DNA of 64,000 nt from Latrodectus hesperus. Its lineage: Eukaryota > Arthropoda > Arachnida > Araneae > Theridiidae. The stretch lies in the NCBI GenBank assembly GCA_037975125.1, contig CM075862.1, forward strand, positions 13,639,125 to 13,703,124. Reading direction: 5' to 3'. Below the pieces are notes generated by a model that made no database searches, was not told where the DNA came from, and was given only the letters and a program-made list of their open reading frames with translations. The translations under genes were made by a program, and so were the position numbers. Positions 46,503 to 60,000 of the stretch are shown here, piece after piece. Position 1 is the first letter of the stretch, and every line of letters starts with the position of its first letter.

Positions 46503-49500
46503 GTTTGATGTTACATTCCTGTTTTCATATATTTTGTAAATTTTAACATTTCTATTTCAAATAATAACACAATATTCCTATTTTCTTTTTTTTCAAAACT
46601 GCTCATACGGTATTTTTTAGATGAAATATAAAACTGAAAATTACATTAGGTTTAAAATTTCAGTTTAAAAGTTTACTTTAGTAATTAAAAATGTTCTGAT
46701 TTCACATATTAAAAATTTAGTCATGTATATTAGTCTTCAATGTAAATTTTGCCATTAATAATTGACGGAGATAATTTAAATTATTTTGTGAATAAAATTG
46801 TAAGATGTATAAAAGGTGCTGATCGTTTTGTAAACAAATTTTATAATGTTTTGTTTCTCAGCCAAATTAAATGATGAAATTCCTGTATATGTTCCTGTAA
46901 AATCTTTTCTTCTATTAAATAATATAAAATTCTTTTAATGTTTCTCTGATTTTTACAGCATTCTTTTTAAATGATACTATTATATATATTCGTAACATAG
47001 TTTGCAAATTTTGTTTTATTTTATTTCTTGTAATATTTTAAAATATTTTTTGTATTTTTTGAGTTACAGAATATTTTTATTTATCACTTTTGCATGAACT
47101 TTAATTTCTCTACTTGAAAATCTTCTAATCAAGTAATTTTTAATATTTTTTTATTTAAAAACTTTTGCTTCTGATGCAAGTAATTGTCTTAGAATAAATA
47201 GCTTTGCTTGATAATAGATTTATATTACTTAGAAATTTCTTTTAATACATTGTGAATACCTCAATTTTTTGGAAGTGATAGTTATGGGATGCATTAATAC
47301 AGAGCATGCTATTTATTGTTGCTTATGGTTTTACAGTTATTTGTGAGTAACCAGCTTTCATCTATTAACAACACAGCACCGATTGATGACAAATTTTATG
47401 TAAGCCATTTTTATTTTTATTTATATTTTGTTATTTTTGTCTTGATATTTGAAAGAAAATTTTTTATCATTCAAATTCGATTTTTAAGTTTGTTTTAGTG
47501 TTTTATATGCTGATTTATGCCTTATATAGCTACTTTTTTGTTTTGATAGCACAGTTTTGCACTGTTTTGTTTACTTTTTTTGTACTTTCTAAATTATTTT
47601 TTAAATGTCTAAAAGTTTTTTTGGTATTTTATAAATTAAAGCTATTTGGTTCTTTTTGGAAATATTTTTCTCTGTATCTGTATGTACTTATATATGTATG
47701 TATATATGCATACACACACACATCTATAATATATTAACAATTTGTTTTTCTCATTGAGAATAATTGTCTATCAATACTATTAACAAATTTTCATGTTACT
47801 TACTGTATATCTGTATAAAAGAAACTCCAGTAGTTTTAAATAATTATTAGAATATAATTAGAACAAAGAATATAGTTAGAATATAATTAGAACAGAGTTG
47901 AAGATCTTAAATGTGTTCAAGAAATTTATAGCAAGAATTGTGTGTAAAATACTAAAAAAATAAAATGGAAAAGTATAAAAATATTTCAGAGATATTTTAT
48001 GTGTTTAAAATTTATTACCACTAATACTGTTTCTTTCATATAATTTATCTAAATAAACTGTCTACTGAACTGTGCATTTGTACAGTGTGTAAAATTATTA
48101 AGATAAAATATGTTGTGAAATATACTATACAGAATAATGAATTGCTAAGTCATCACAAAATTGTTTCAATGAAGAGAAAAATATCTTGAAGATTAGAAGC
48201 TATATTTCAAATATTGATCTAAATTTGATTTCTTAAAGAGAAATGATTTTTATGAAAAATGTTTATAAATTGACATTTGTTGTTGATACTTGAAATCTGA
48301 GATTTGTATAGAAATATTCATATTTATAAACTAGAAAATATTAAAATGAAAATGGAATTGGACACCAATTTTACCTACTAGAAGTTTTCATAACTAATTC
48401 ATTTCTTTAAGTAATTTTAAATTAATGAATTGTGAAAACTTAATTTATGTACTTACTAAAATGAAATGTAAGTTTAAATAATACTGAATATCAAATATTA
48501 TTTAAAATGTAATATTTGTTATTATCATTTTTCTGTATAAAAATTCTTTGCTATACAAAATTTAAGAAATTAAATGTTCTCAATTTATAGAATTATTTAT
48601 TATTAAGTAAAATCAGATAAATTGTAGAAGTTATTAAAGTTTTAATAAATTCAAATATGTAAGATTTGAATATTCTATAAATCTTAAGTTACGATATTTC
48701 ATTAAAGTTATATTTTGTAGCATATTATAATTATTAATGATTTTATCATTATCTTTTGTTTTAAAAAGCAGAAATTAATTCAGAAATGAAAATTTTTTAT
48801 TAATAAGTTTTAGTTAAAAATTTTTGCACTAGTTTTTAATGATATTAATATATAACACTGAAAATTGTGAATAAATATTTACAATACTAGGCTAAAAGTT
48901 TTTTTTATATTTTACTAAATGCATGTTGCATTAAAATTACATATTTTTAAATTGAATTTTAGTGCTATTTTGCAAAATAATAAATTTCTTCTGTTTTGTA
49001 TTTCAGCAATTTAATAAACTTTTATTTTAATTTTCTGAAGCTGGGAGAAATGTACTTAGATAGTGTTTAAGGTTCCTTCAAAATGACTTTTAATATCTAT
49101 TACAAAATTTTATGATTGTGAAAAACATATATAGCAAAACATATATATAACTTTTTCAAATTTAGTTTTAAAAATTAATTAAAATAAAATATTAGCCTAG
49201 AAATTTAATTCTTCCATTAAAAATAAGTATTTTACATTTCTAACATTCTTTTTTAAAACTTTTTTCGTTTTCAATTTCAGTTTCTCCCTGAGTTTTCTAA
49301 TTAGATAAATTCTAGTTAGATTTAACATGTATATTCTTTTCTTACTTTTTTTTTTAAAAAAAAAAGAAAATTAAACTTTCATTGATTTGAAAGATTATTC
49401 CAGATGATAAAAAAAAAATTGTTTATTTACAAAATTTTTTGTTATTAAGGGGACTTGGGTAAATTGTAAAAGCTATTAAATTCAGATTTTAGTGTGTAAT

Positions 49501-50938
49501 GAAAAAATTAAAGGTTTGAATATTCTATAAATCTTAAATAAATATGCATGAAAGTTACCATATTCTGTAGCGTATTGTATTGATTAGTAATTTCATGATT
49601 AACTGTGTTTTAAAACTTAGATATTAATTCAAAAATGAAAATTATTTATATTTTTTATTAATATTAATAACTCTTAATTTAAAATTTTTACACCTATATT
49701 TAATAATAATATATAACACTGAATACAATAAATGAATATTTACAGTATTTTAGTACTTATGTTCTATTTAAGTACAAAACTTTTAGAACAATTTTTGTTT
49801 TAAAATATATTTGTACTAAAATTTTAAATATGTAAGTTACTGAATAATTGAAAAGCGTAAAATTATCTGTGCAAAAAATTTTAATGTGGCAAATAATCAT
49901 TCTAATGTTTACAATACTAGGCTAAAAGTTTCTATAGATTTTCTTAAATGTATATTAAAATTCATTATTTTCAAATTGAAATTAAACACTATTTTACAAA
50001 ATAATAAATTTATTTTGTGTTGTATTTAAATAATTAATTTGATAACCTTTTATTTTCATTTTTAAAGTTGTGAGAAATGGAGTCTTGTGGTTTGTAGAGT
50101 TTCTTCAAAATGACTTTTATTACTTAGTATAAGATTATATGGTTGTGAAAAATATGTGTAGCAAAATATTTGTTATTTAAATTCAGTTTTAAAAATGAAT
50201 CCAAATAAATGATAGGTGAGAAATTTAATTCTTGTATCAAAAATAAGTTTTCCACATTTTTTGCATTCATTTTTAAAATTTTTCCTTTTCAATCTCAATC
50301 TTCACTCAGCTTTCTAATTTAGATAAATTCTAAATATTTTGAAATTTAGTATATTCTTTTTTTCCTTTTTCAAATTAAACTTTCATTTAATTCAAATATT
50401 ATTCTAGATGTTGAAAAAATGTTAAATTTGCTTGGTAAATAAATATTTCTTTAACTTATTTATTTTCAAGCAAATTTGTTTTATATTAGATCAACAGGAA
50501 ACTAATGCTTTAAATTAAATATTTATTATGAAATGTAAATATGTATACTTTTTTTACTTTAAAATACACTAAATCATAACGACAAAAAATATCATTTGAA
50601 AGTAAGTTCATTATGTAAAATGAAAGCACTACTTTTAAGTGGTACTTTCATTTCAAAGGATGAAATAATTTTTCTTAAAATTCATTGAAAGACCTTTTGG
50701 ATTTGTTAACTTATTTAGAGATTTTAATAATCTAAAAGATATATTTAAACAGCTTTAATATGAATTGAAATATCTTCCAAAAATAAAATTTATCTTTATG
50801 TGTAGCTTCAAAAAAATACCTTAAGATATCACAGTAGATTCTAACATTTTGTTTATATTTTCCTTGTTCAAAAAATCATGTAGTTAAATGACTCTTCTAT
50901 TAGAATGTATGATATTTTCTAAAAAAGAAAGGAATACC

Positions 50939-51028
<90 letters not shown>

Positions 51029-54000
51029 GTGTAGCTTAAAATAGTTTTATTGTAACATTTAAAATTCCACTTGTATTTGAAATACTTGATCATAAAAATA
51101 TTTGAATGTCTGCATCAAATAATAAATTGCATTTAGTCTTTTATGTTACATTTCCTCAAGTATCAGATTTTATAATATGAAGCATATTAATTCTGTTATA
51201 AAAGATTAAAAATGAGTAAATCAATTTTTATAAGCTCCAATGCAAACTTTAATAATCTCGTCTTATGTGTATCATTTTAGAGTTTTAGTGTGATTTATTA
51301 AGAAGTATTCACATTTCCAAGAATTTTAATTAACTCTTAAAATGTTAAATCTATCTTTCTTTCTTTGCAGTGTTAAATTCATTGTAATAATTTCATTTAA
51401 AAGTATTTTATATAATTTTCTATTTAAAATGTATTTGTCTGTTAATGAAGTCATACATAAAATACTACAATATGTTATGTATGAATTCATTAATAGACAA
51501 GTTCAGTATTATTAGAAATGAAGTTGAATATTGTGTGTGTGTTTCTTAATTTTAAAACAAATTAAAACATTTTAAAAAGCATCATAAATGAAAGTTGACT
51601 GTTTTGTTTTCTCTCTGACTTGTTAAATCTAAGATAGTTTCATTACCTGATTTTAAACATAATGTATTAGATTCATCTTAAAAGCTCAATAAGTTTATTT
51701 CTAATGTTATGTATTTAATTCTACTTACTCACAGAATTGCTATATAATTGCTTTTAATTCAATTTTGTTTTGAAGAAAATCATATTTAAAAATTATTTTT
51801 AAATATAAAGTAGCTTTAAGATGATATATTTTTAAAAATTATTATCACTGCTTTCTTGTATTACCATTGATAATAAAAATATGTAATGTAAAACCCATAT
51901 GAATAAAAATACTCTTATTGCTTTTAAAAATTTAAATTAAATAATTGTTTTATTAAAAAAAGTTTACGAAGAAATAAATTAATAAAAAATATTTACAAGC
52001 ACAGAACCATCATTTTATTCTCCACTATTTTAATACATTTCTATTAAAAAAAGGTATAAGATCTTCTATATTGTTATATATACACATTCAATTAACCAAT
52101 CATAATATTCATACCAAGATATTTTTCGTATCAAGCTTTTAGAATGCTCTTATGAAGGAATTGCAATAAAGGAAACATTCTGAATGCTATTTTTCTTTAT
52201 AAATAGCCTCCTCAAGCAGAGAAAATGGCTGCAGAGGAATTATTGGAAGATATGCCTCAGGTTAGTAAAATTATTAATTATTTATGTTTCCAAAAAGTAT
52301 TAATTGATTCATTAATAAATGTATCAAGTATAAATTGTACAATTTTTTAAACCTAACTACTCAAAATTTTTGTTTAATACTTTCATCGATTCTCAAAAAA
52401 GATTAATTTGATATTAATAATATCAAAGATAGGTTTATATTGTGAATCTTCTTAAATATTTTTAATAAAAAAATGCAAGATTTTTTTAAATGTATTAAAA
52501 TTTTTTAAAGATAATCTAAAGTTTATAATTGTATGTATAATGTTTTGATTTTCGTATGTATTTTTAAAAGTGTTTTGCCATTTAAGATTTAGAAACATTG
52601 AATTTATCAATACTGTTTCACCTAAAGAGAATTTCTTTAATGTTACTGATGCTTGGTTACTTTCATCAATTTTATCCTAAAAAAGGAAGGAAAAGCATAA
52701 AAGTGTGCATCTTTGTCATTGCATTAATTAGCATTAATTAGATGTAAAACTAATGAGATTTAGAAAATTTAATAAAAATTCTTAATTTGTAAAAATTTCA
52801 ACTAAGGTCCTGTAAATATTAAAATTTAATTTAAGAATGTAAATTGTATATTAGATTAAGGAATGTTTTCTCAATTATTGATTGAGTCAGAAAAAAGGGC
52901 AGAAGTGTATCTTTAAATAAACTTTAATAAGTTTTCTTTTATAGTTAAACATTTATTAATAGTAGCAAAAGGGATCACCATTATTAATTTAAAATGTAAT
53001 CATATCTCAGAGCTATGATTACTTCTAAGTAATTACTGTTCGTTATTTGTGTTTGAAGTATTGTTATTAAGTAATTGCAAATTGTTATTTGTGGTGTTTA
53101 TTATATTTACAAAAAGCCAGTTTATAGATACTGTTGTGATTCATATTTCAATATATTTGAACTTTAATCACTTGCAATATTTTTTCTTGGAGAAGGTAAA
53201 GCTTTTTAACTAATTTTGTATTGAATTTGAAATGATATGCAACTCAAAATTTAAAAGACTAATTTTCTAATGATTTTCAAGTTAAATATCCATATTAATA
53301 TTTTTATTAATTTTGTTTTTGAAGTAAGATGATCTCATGCTAAATACAAAGAAAATTGTCTGAGAAATTTGAATATATATTTTATCTTGTATATGTTATT
53401 GTTACAAATCTTGTCATATTTGATAGGTGTAATCTTTTATCTAACTAAGCAAATAAAAGTTTAATGCTTTTCTGGTGTATTTAAATCATTGGCTCAGATA
53501 TGTTAACATTAAACAGTTGCCAATATATTCATTAGAGATTTCATAAAAATTTAAAAAAAACTTCAAAAGGTTATTCATTGTTTTCATCTTACATTTTCTC
53601 ATATTTTTGTGTAAAATTTCATTTAGTATATTTTGTCAAATAGATAAGGGCCGATTGTTCTAACTTTTGCACTAATGCATTTTCATTGTTCCTTTACATG
53701 TTTTAAAAATGAACTCTTAAAATGTGTCATCAAAAATGGTGAATGCTTAGATCTATTTTTCATCAGTTTATGGATTTTATTCCCAGCTTAGATAGGAATG
53801 CTTATTGTAATCATAGTCCTTGTTAAACTGTGAGTTTGATTTTGTGAAACTATTGAATAAGCTTTCATGGCACAAAAAGTAATTAAAACTAAAAAACAGA
53901 TCAAAATTTTAGAAAGTATTGTTGCTAATCCCAAGTGGTCCAATTCCAATACTAAACCAACTCCACAAGTCCATAAGCAGCCAGGAAATCCAAAAACATA

Positions 54001-57000
54001 AGGGCTTTGAAAAAGCCTCTTCCAAATCAAAATTCAAGTAGCTCAAGATATGCTCAGGCAATGCCTGTTCAACTTTACATTTTGTGTACAGACTAAAAGT
54101 CCTTTGACCCTGCACAAATTGGTGGCCTTTAGGTGGACAATGGCGAGATAAAGGAAAAGAGTTACAGCTTCGGTAGTTTGCAAAGACCAGGAGCACCATA
54201 AACAAGCTAATGGTAGAAGTCTCATTTTTCTCCAAGGAACACTTGTATATAAGCTTTAGTTCGACATAATGTAATGGCCTTCACAGCTTGGGTAACTCTG
54301 CCAGGAGCTATGCTTCCTTCGTACTTTGCCCATTCTACACAGTGTCACCCTCTTGCCAGTGAGGCAGCTAACAAGACTAGAGGGGGATATTTTTAAAAGT
54401 GAAATTGTGTATTTCAAGGTTAATATAAAGTTGTACATTTTAAATAAAAATCCGCCCTGAATTCGGTTTCTTTTATTTTTAATGGCACTAAATGACTTCC
54501 ATAAAGTAATTGATTTATGCATATTATTGCTAATGAAAATTTACTATTCATCAGTAAATAAACTCCCAGTACTTTATATATATATATTTAAGTGTAGTAT
54601 CTTTGAATTACCTTATGAGTATCGTGCTTTGACTGTTGTGTTAAAAATGTAAATGTTTATTTGGTGAATTGTATTTGTGCTTATGCTTATTAGAAATCAT
54701 TTGAGTTATTTTATGTATAGTTATAGATTGAAAGTTATAAATTATTAAATATTTTTTGGTTACAAGTTTTACTTTTTTCAAATTTCTACATTCATAAAAA
54801 CAATTTGAGTGTAAAACCAATTGCACAAACTTATTTCCAATCAAAAGATTTTAATGTAAAAAAAAAAAAAAAAATTAATGCATTTACTAATTATAACATT
54901 CATATTTTGCGTTGTACCTGTCTAAATGTCGAAAACAATCTTTAAGCATTTAAAGAAGTTTTTTGTAATTGATGTGTATTTCATTAATTCATTAAGGATA
55001 CTTCCATTAAAGTATTTTTCTATAGATTATGTTCTTGTGCTAAATTTAAATATTAATTTTATAATGTAGTTAAAATGATATATTTACTAAGCAGTGCAAA
55101 CAGTATTAGATTGTATTTAAAACTATTTCTAAAATAGTTCAGACTCGATAGGTTCATGATCCAGTTCAGTCAGGACCAAATGCAGTATTTAGAGTTATTT
55201 GTCTGTGAAGTGAAGAGTAATCACCAATAAGAATGTCATGTGGCACAATCAGAGGGGCGATTTTAATCGATTCTTTTTCTATTTCTTTTTCTGTCTTTTA
55301 TATTGTATAAAATTCACTGACTATTAATATTTAAATACAAAATTTTTGAATTAAAATATACTTGGTGAAAATTGCGTATAATTTTAGTGTAAAGGGATGA
55401 ATTTGTTTATCAATGAAATAAATGATGAAATAAATAATTTAGTATGGCTGATAAAATAATATGTGCTTTTATTTTATCAGCCATACTGAAATATGGTGCT
55501 TTTTCAATGACCATTGGACTCAGGAAAAGCCATACAAGGATTGGCTTTTGTGTGGTTCTGAAAAAAAAATTTTGTAATTTTGTAAATAGTTAATCATTAA
55601 AATTGACTGTAAAATTTCCTGTATTAATGAAATTTGATCCTGTTGAAGATAGAATCAATACTTTTTATTTTAAACTTACTCTCAAATAAACAAAATTATT
55701 GGGATTGTGGAAAGTAGTTAATTTGTTTTCACTCTCTCATAGTCAAGCTTGTTGAATATGGGTTTTTTTTCTGAACAAAAATTTTATTGTTGAAAATTTA
55801 AATTGTAGCCAAGTCCATCATTGATGACCCTGTCCGAAACTTAGGTGGTGTCTACACAATGTTAATTAGCAAAGAACTACTTAGTATTGCTACTAATCCC
55901 AGACAAAAGTATGTATTCCAATTAATTAAAACAGCGAAAAAAGCAGTCAATAACAGAGAGAAATTCAAAAGCTTTTCTTGAAAAATTGAATGAACTGAAA
56001 ATAAAAAAAGAATCAGAAAATGTCATAAATGAACTTGAAAAATAAATATTAATTGTAAAATCAAACACTTGTTGTTCTGGTGTTTCAGAGAAGTGCAGTC
56101 ATTAATAAGTGTTAATAAGAAATTGAAAATAATTTTTTTAGAGTTGAAAAGTTAGCATTTTCTGATAGGAAAATTTTGTATACATAAATAACAAAAATCT
56201 ATTGAATGATTAAGGAAATAGAAAAGTCTAGAATATGAATGTGAAATTGGATAGTTAAAAAGAGTTTAAAAATAAACAAAAAAAAAATTTAAAATTGCTT
56301 TTTTTTTAAATAATGATTGGAAAAGTTATATTGGAAACTTTAATAATTGTATTTATTTTGTTTTGAATAAGTATATTTATTTGAAAGTGAGTGTGTTAAA
56401 CCCATATTAAGATACTCTATATTCAATAGATAGGAATCTGATGGAAATGTGTAAAAATTCTCAAATTACCCATTATTTTATGCAGTGTATAATTCAGATG
56501 TAAAGAATATTGATTATTTAAATAATTTTTCTGTTATAACTGTAAATTCATTGAAAATTTATGAAGACATTCTTAAATACAATTCTAATTTAAATAAAAA
56601 ATGTTTTTGTTGATTTTAACAATTATTTATTATTATCTACAAATATAATTGAAAAAATGTTGCATATATATATATAACTATATGCATATTTGATTAAGAA
56701 TAATTAGTAAAAATTATTTCACATCAATGTTGATACCTCCTGAAAATTTGTGAAATTACCTGGACTTGGAATTTATACTAATCTGTATGAACATTGCATA
56801 ATCCAAAAATCATAAAAATCCTTCATATGCAAAAAAAAAAAAAAAAAAACCATTAAGTATTTATAAATTGTTTACTTGGTTCCTTTCTTGATATTACTAG
56901 TAAATTTTATATCTTGAAATATTGCACTGTTATTCTTGATTTTAAAACATTAACTTGTTTGTCTAAAAATATATTTGAGAGGGAAAAAATATTTGTTGAT

Positions 57001-60000
57001 AAAAATGTTACCAGCTGGCTCTCTCTTCTAAAATATCGGTAAGATAGAAACATAAAGAAATATTTCTATGATTTCATTAAAGTAAAATGGTTTAAACAAA
57101 AATCTTGCAGTACTAAAACTAAACTTTACTATTATTAAGATTTTATTAAATATTGTATTTAATAAAATCTTAATAAAATGAAATTTTTGCAGTTCTTTGT
57201 CACACTTTTTTCATAAATTTTGTAAAGATGATTTGGTAGTGTTACTAAGAATTCACCCAATGTCATCTAAAGGATTTTGAAAAAGTTTTATCATGGTAGA
57301 TAAATTGAATAAAATTGTGTACTATAATTTACTCTAATACTTCACTTGTTTTCCTCAAAATAAACTGATATTTTTTACTAATTTAAAAAGTGTGGTTAGA
57401 TTTAAGAGAAATTACTTTCAGATTTTTTTTGTCACTGAGCATATTTTTTATTTATAAATTTTAATCACATTTAACATTTAATGATAATACACGATAGAAT
57501 AGATAGTTCTCTCTTTCCATAGTACAATATTTTCAAACTATTATTTTTAATAACTTTTTATAAATTTGCTGCTTTCATTATAATCACATTGATAAATGTG
57601 TTCTCTAATTACAGCAAGTGGAAGATATGGATACAAATGAGGTAGCTGAAGGATTACATGAAATAGAATTGACTAGTATTACCAAAGAAGGGCATCCTAA
57701 AGGCTCTCCTGATCAATTTAAGTTGCTTCAGGTTCTTGGACAAGGCTCTTTTGGAAAGGTATAAAATGGCATGATAAAATTTCATTTCAATAATGTAATT
57801 ATTATTGAATATGCCAATGGAAGAGATTCTGGAAAATCTAGAAACAAAATGTCTGTGCCATTAATCATATTACGATCAGAATAGAAAGAAAGTCTTAAGA
57901 TACTAAGCTTCTCAATCTGATGTTTGTGACACCTGACCTACTGCATCATATAAAAGCTGCATATATGCATCTATCTGTTGGGATGTACATATCAAATCCC
58001 CTGCGTTGTTTCCAGTGCCAATGTTATGGGCATTCCAAAAACTTATGTCATTTCAACATGATTTGTGCCTGTTGAGCAGTAGTTAGTCACTGTTACGTTT
58101 CGTTTTAATTTGAATAATTCCGAATTCGATTTCTCAATCATGTATAAAAATGGAATTCTTTTCAACGTAACATAATAAAATTATGGGCCGAAATATCTAC
58201 GCAGCATTTAAATTGAAGACTGAAATTATCAATAATGACTTTGAAAAACAGATGTTCAAACATTTATTCCATATCGAAATCAAAACATTGCTCGGCGAGT
58301 GCCGGATGCATACTGAAAAAAAAAAGGTTTTAAGTTACATAATAACACGAGCAGTCACATGGGTGACGTCACTCACTTCTCTGTCGATTGGTTGTTACAT
58401 ATCCTCCCACCTTTTGTTTCGGGAGAAAACTAAACCTTAATGAAAAAGAAAAAAGTTGGTTACAATTATAAGATTACAGATTTAGTTTTTTAGGAATTTT
58501 CACTAATCGTCCAGTTCTGGTTGTTTTGGGTAAGTCCTTATCATCATTGAGCAACATTGTTCTTAGAGAATCACTGGAAATGTCATTTTCTGATACCGAT
58601 GACAAATCATTTCCTTCAGCATCTGGAAAGGAATCTCTTCTCACATTAGATGTAGTTGGGACATCATCTTTAGCTGTAGTTGCTGAAATCTCTAGGGGAT
58701 AAATCCTCTGTATAGGTCGCAGAACTGTGAAATTGAAAACCGGATTGTGTTTTCAATTTCACAGTTCTGACGATATCATCTTTGCCAGGAATCAATTGTA
58801 TGACTTTAGCAAGAGGCCAGTTCAAATGTTTTTTATGGTCGTCTCTGATTAACACGATTTCTACAACTTGTATTTTTGGAGTCGAACACCTTCTGTTTAG
58901 ACGCTGTATAAGTTGACCAAGGTATTCCTTTCAAAAGCTTAGCTTTGACTGCTCAGTTACTTTGGCCCGAGGTTTAATTCTGATTCGAAAATGCTTGGCT
59001 TCAACTTCATCAATATCTGTTATTCGAGTTTTAATGCGAAGTATACCTTCGTCATCTTTAACTGCATTAAGGTTTTTTAAATTATTTGGAAGAGGGAAAA
59101 TTTGTCTCTGTACAAGACGAATGAGTACTTTTCCTGCCGATTCTATTTCTTCGGGCGAAAGGTTTCCGTAATTCCTTTCACAACTTCTTTTTCGTACATT
59201 GCTGATAATGGTGGTATTTCCAACATCCATGGTGTTATTTCCAACGTCAGAATATCTTTAAATCTATTTTTGAAGTCATTATACATAGTATTTAAATGTT
59301 GAGCGTAATTCTGAATATCCTCATCAAGACATTCTATCTGTGACAAGTGTGGAATCTGAGAGAATTCACGGCGACTAATATTTTGTTTCATTAATTTCAA
59401 TTTACCAATAAAAGCAGAAATTACACCCTTTGTTTTTATTAAATTAAAACTGTTCCCTTGTAACTGCAAGTTAACGTCATTGAATTTTTTAAACAACACT
59501 GTTAAATACGCAATGTCCGCTTTATATTTGATCAGATTTTCTTTTAAATCTGGTGCTTTAGTTTCCAGAAACTCTATCACTGATTCGAAAAGTGAGTAAA
59601 ATCTCGATAAGCATGCACCTTTCGACAACCAGCGTACTTCAGTATGTAAGAGCAGTCGTTGGATATCTTCATCATTTTCATCGCACAATAGTGCAAATAA
59701 ACGGGTATTCAAAGCATTGCTTCTTATTTTATTATCTGTGTTAATCACAAATTGAAGTGATTGGTGCAATCTATCGCTCAAATTTTTTACTGCAAGGTGT
59801 TGTTGGTGGATGACACAGTGAATTGCAATTAGTCCTGGTATTATTCTTTTAAGGTGGCTTATAAACCCACGATATCGCCTGGACATGGCAGGAGCTCCAT
59901 CTACTGCCACCGAAATAACGTTTGTAAATGGAATAGATTTTTCTGAAAAAAAAAAAAAAAAACTCTGATGGTGTACGGCTTCCCTAGCTCTTTATTCTTT

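Noticed and set aside
47498..47737. 79-codon plus-strand frame in RSK intron 1
   Set aside because: Phe/Tyr/Leu-rich translation of T-rich intronic sequence.
50884..51093. Minus-strand frame rich in Tyr-Ile
   Set aside because: Artefact of the second TA microsatellite.
55490..56045. Possible decayed zinc-finger/transposase frames in RSK intron 2
   Set aside because: Short motif-like pieces only, frequent stops, no consistent family assignment.
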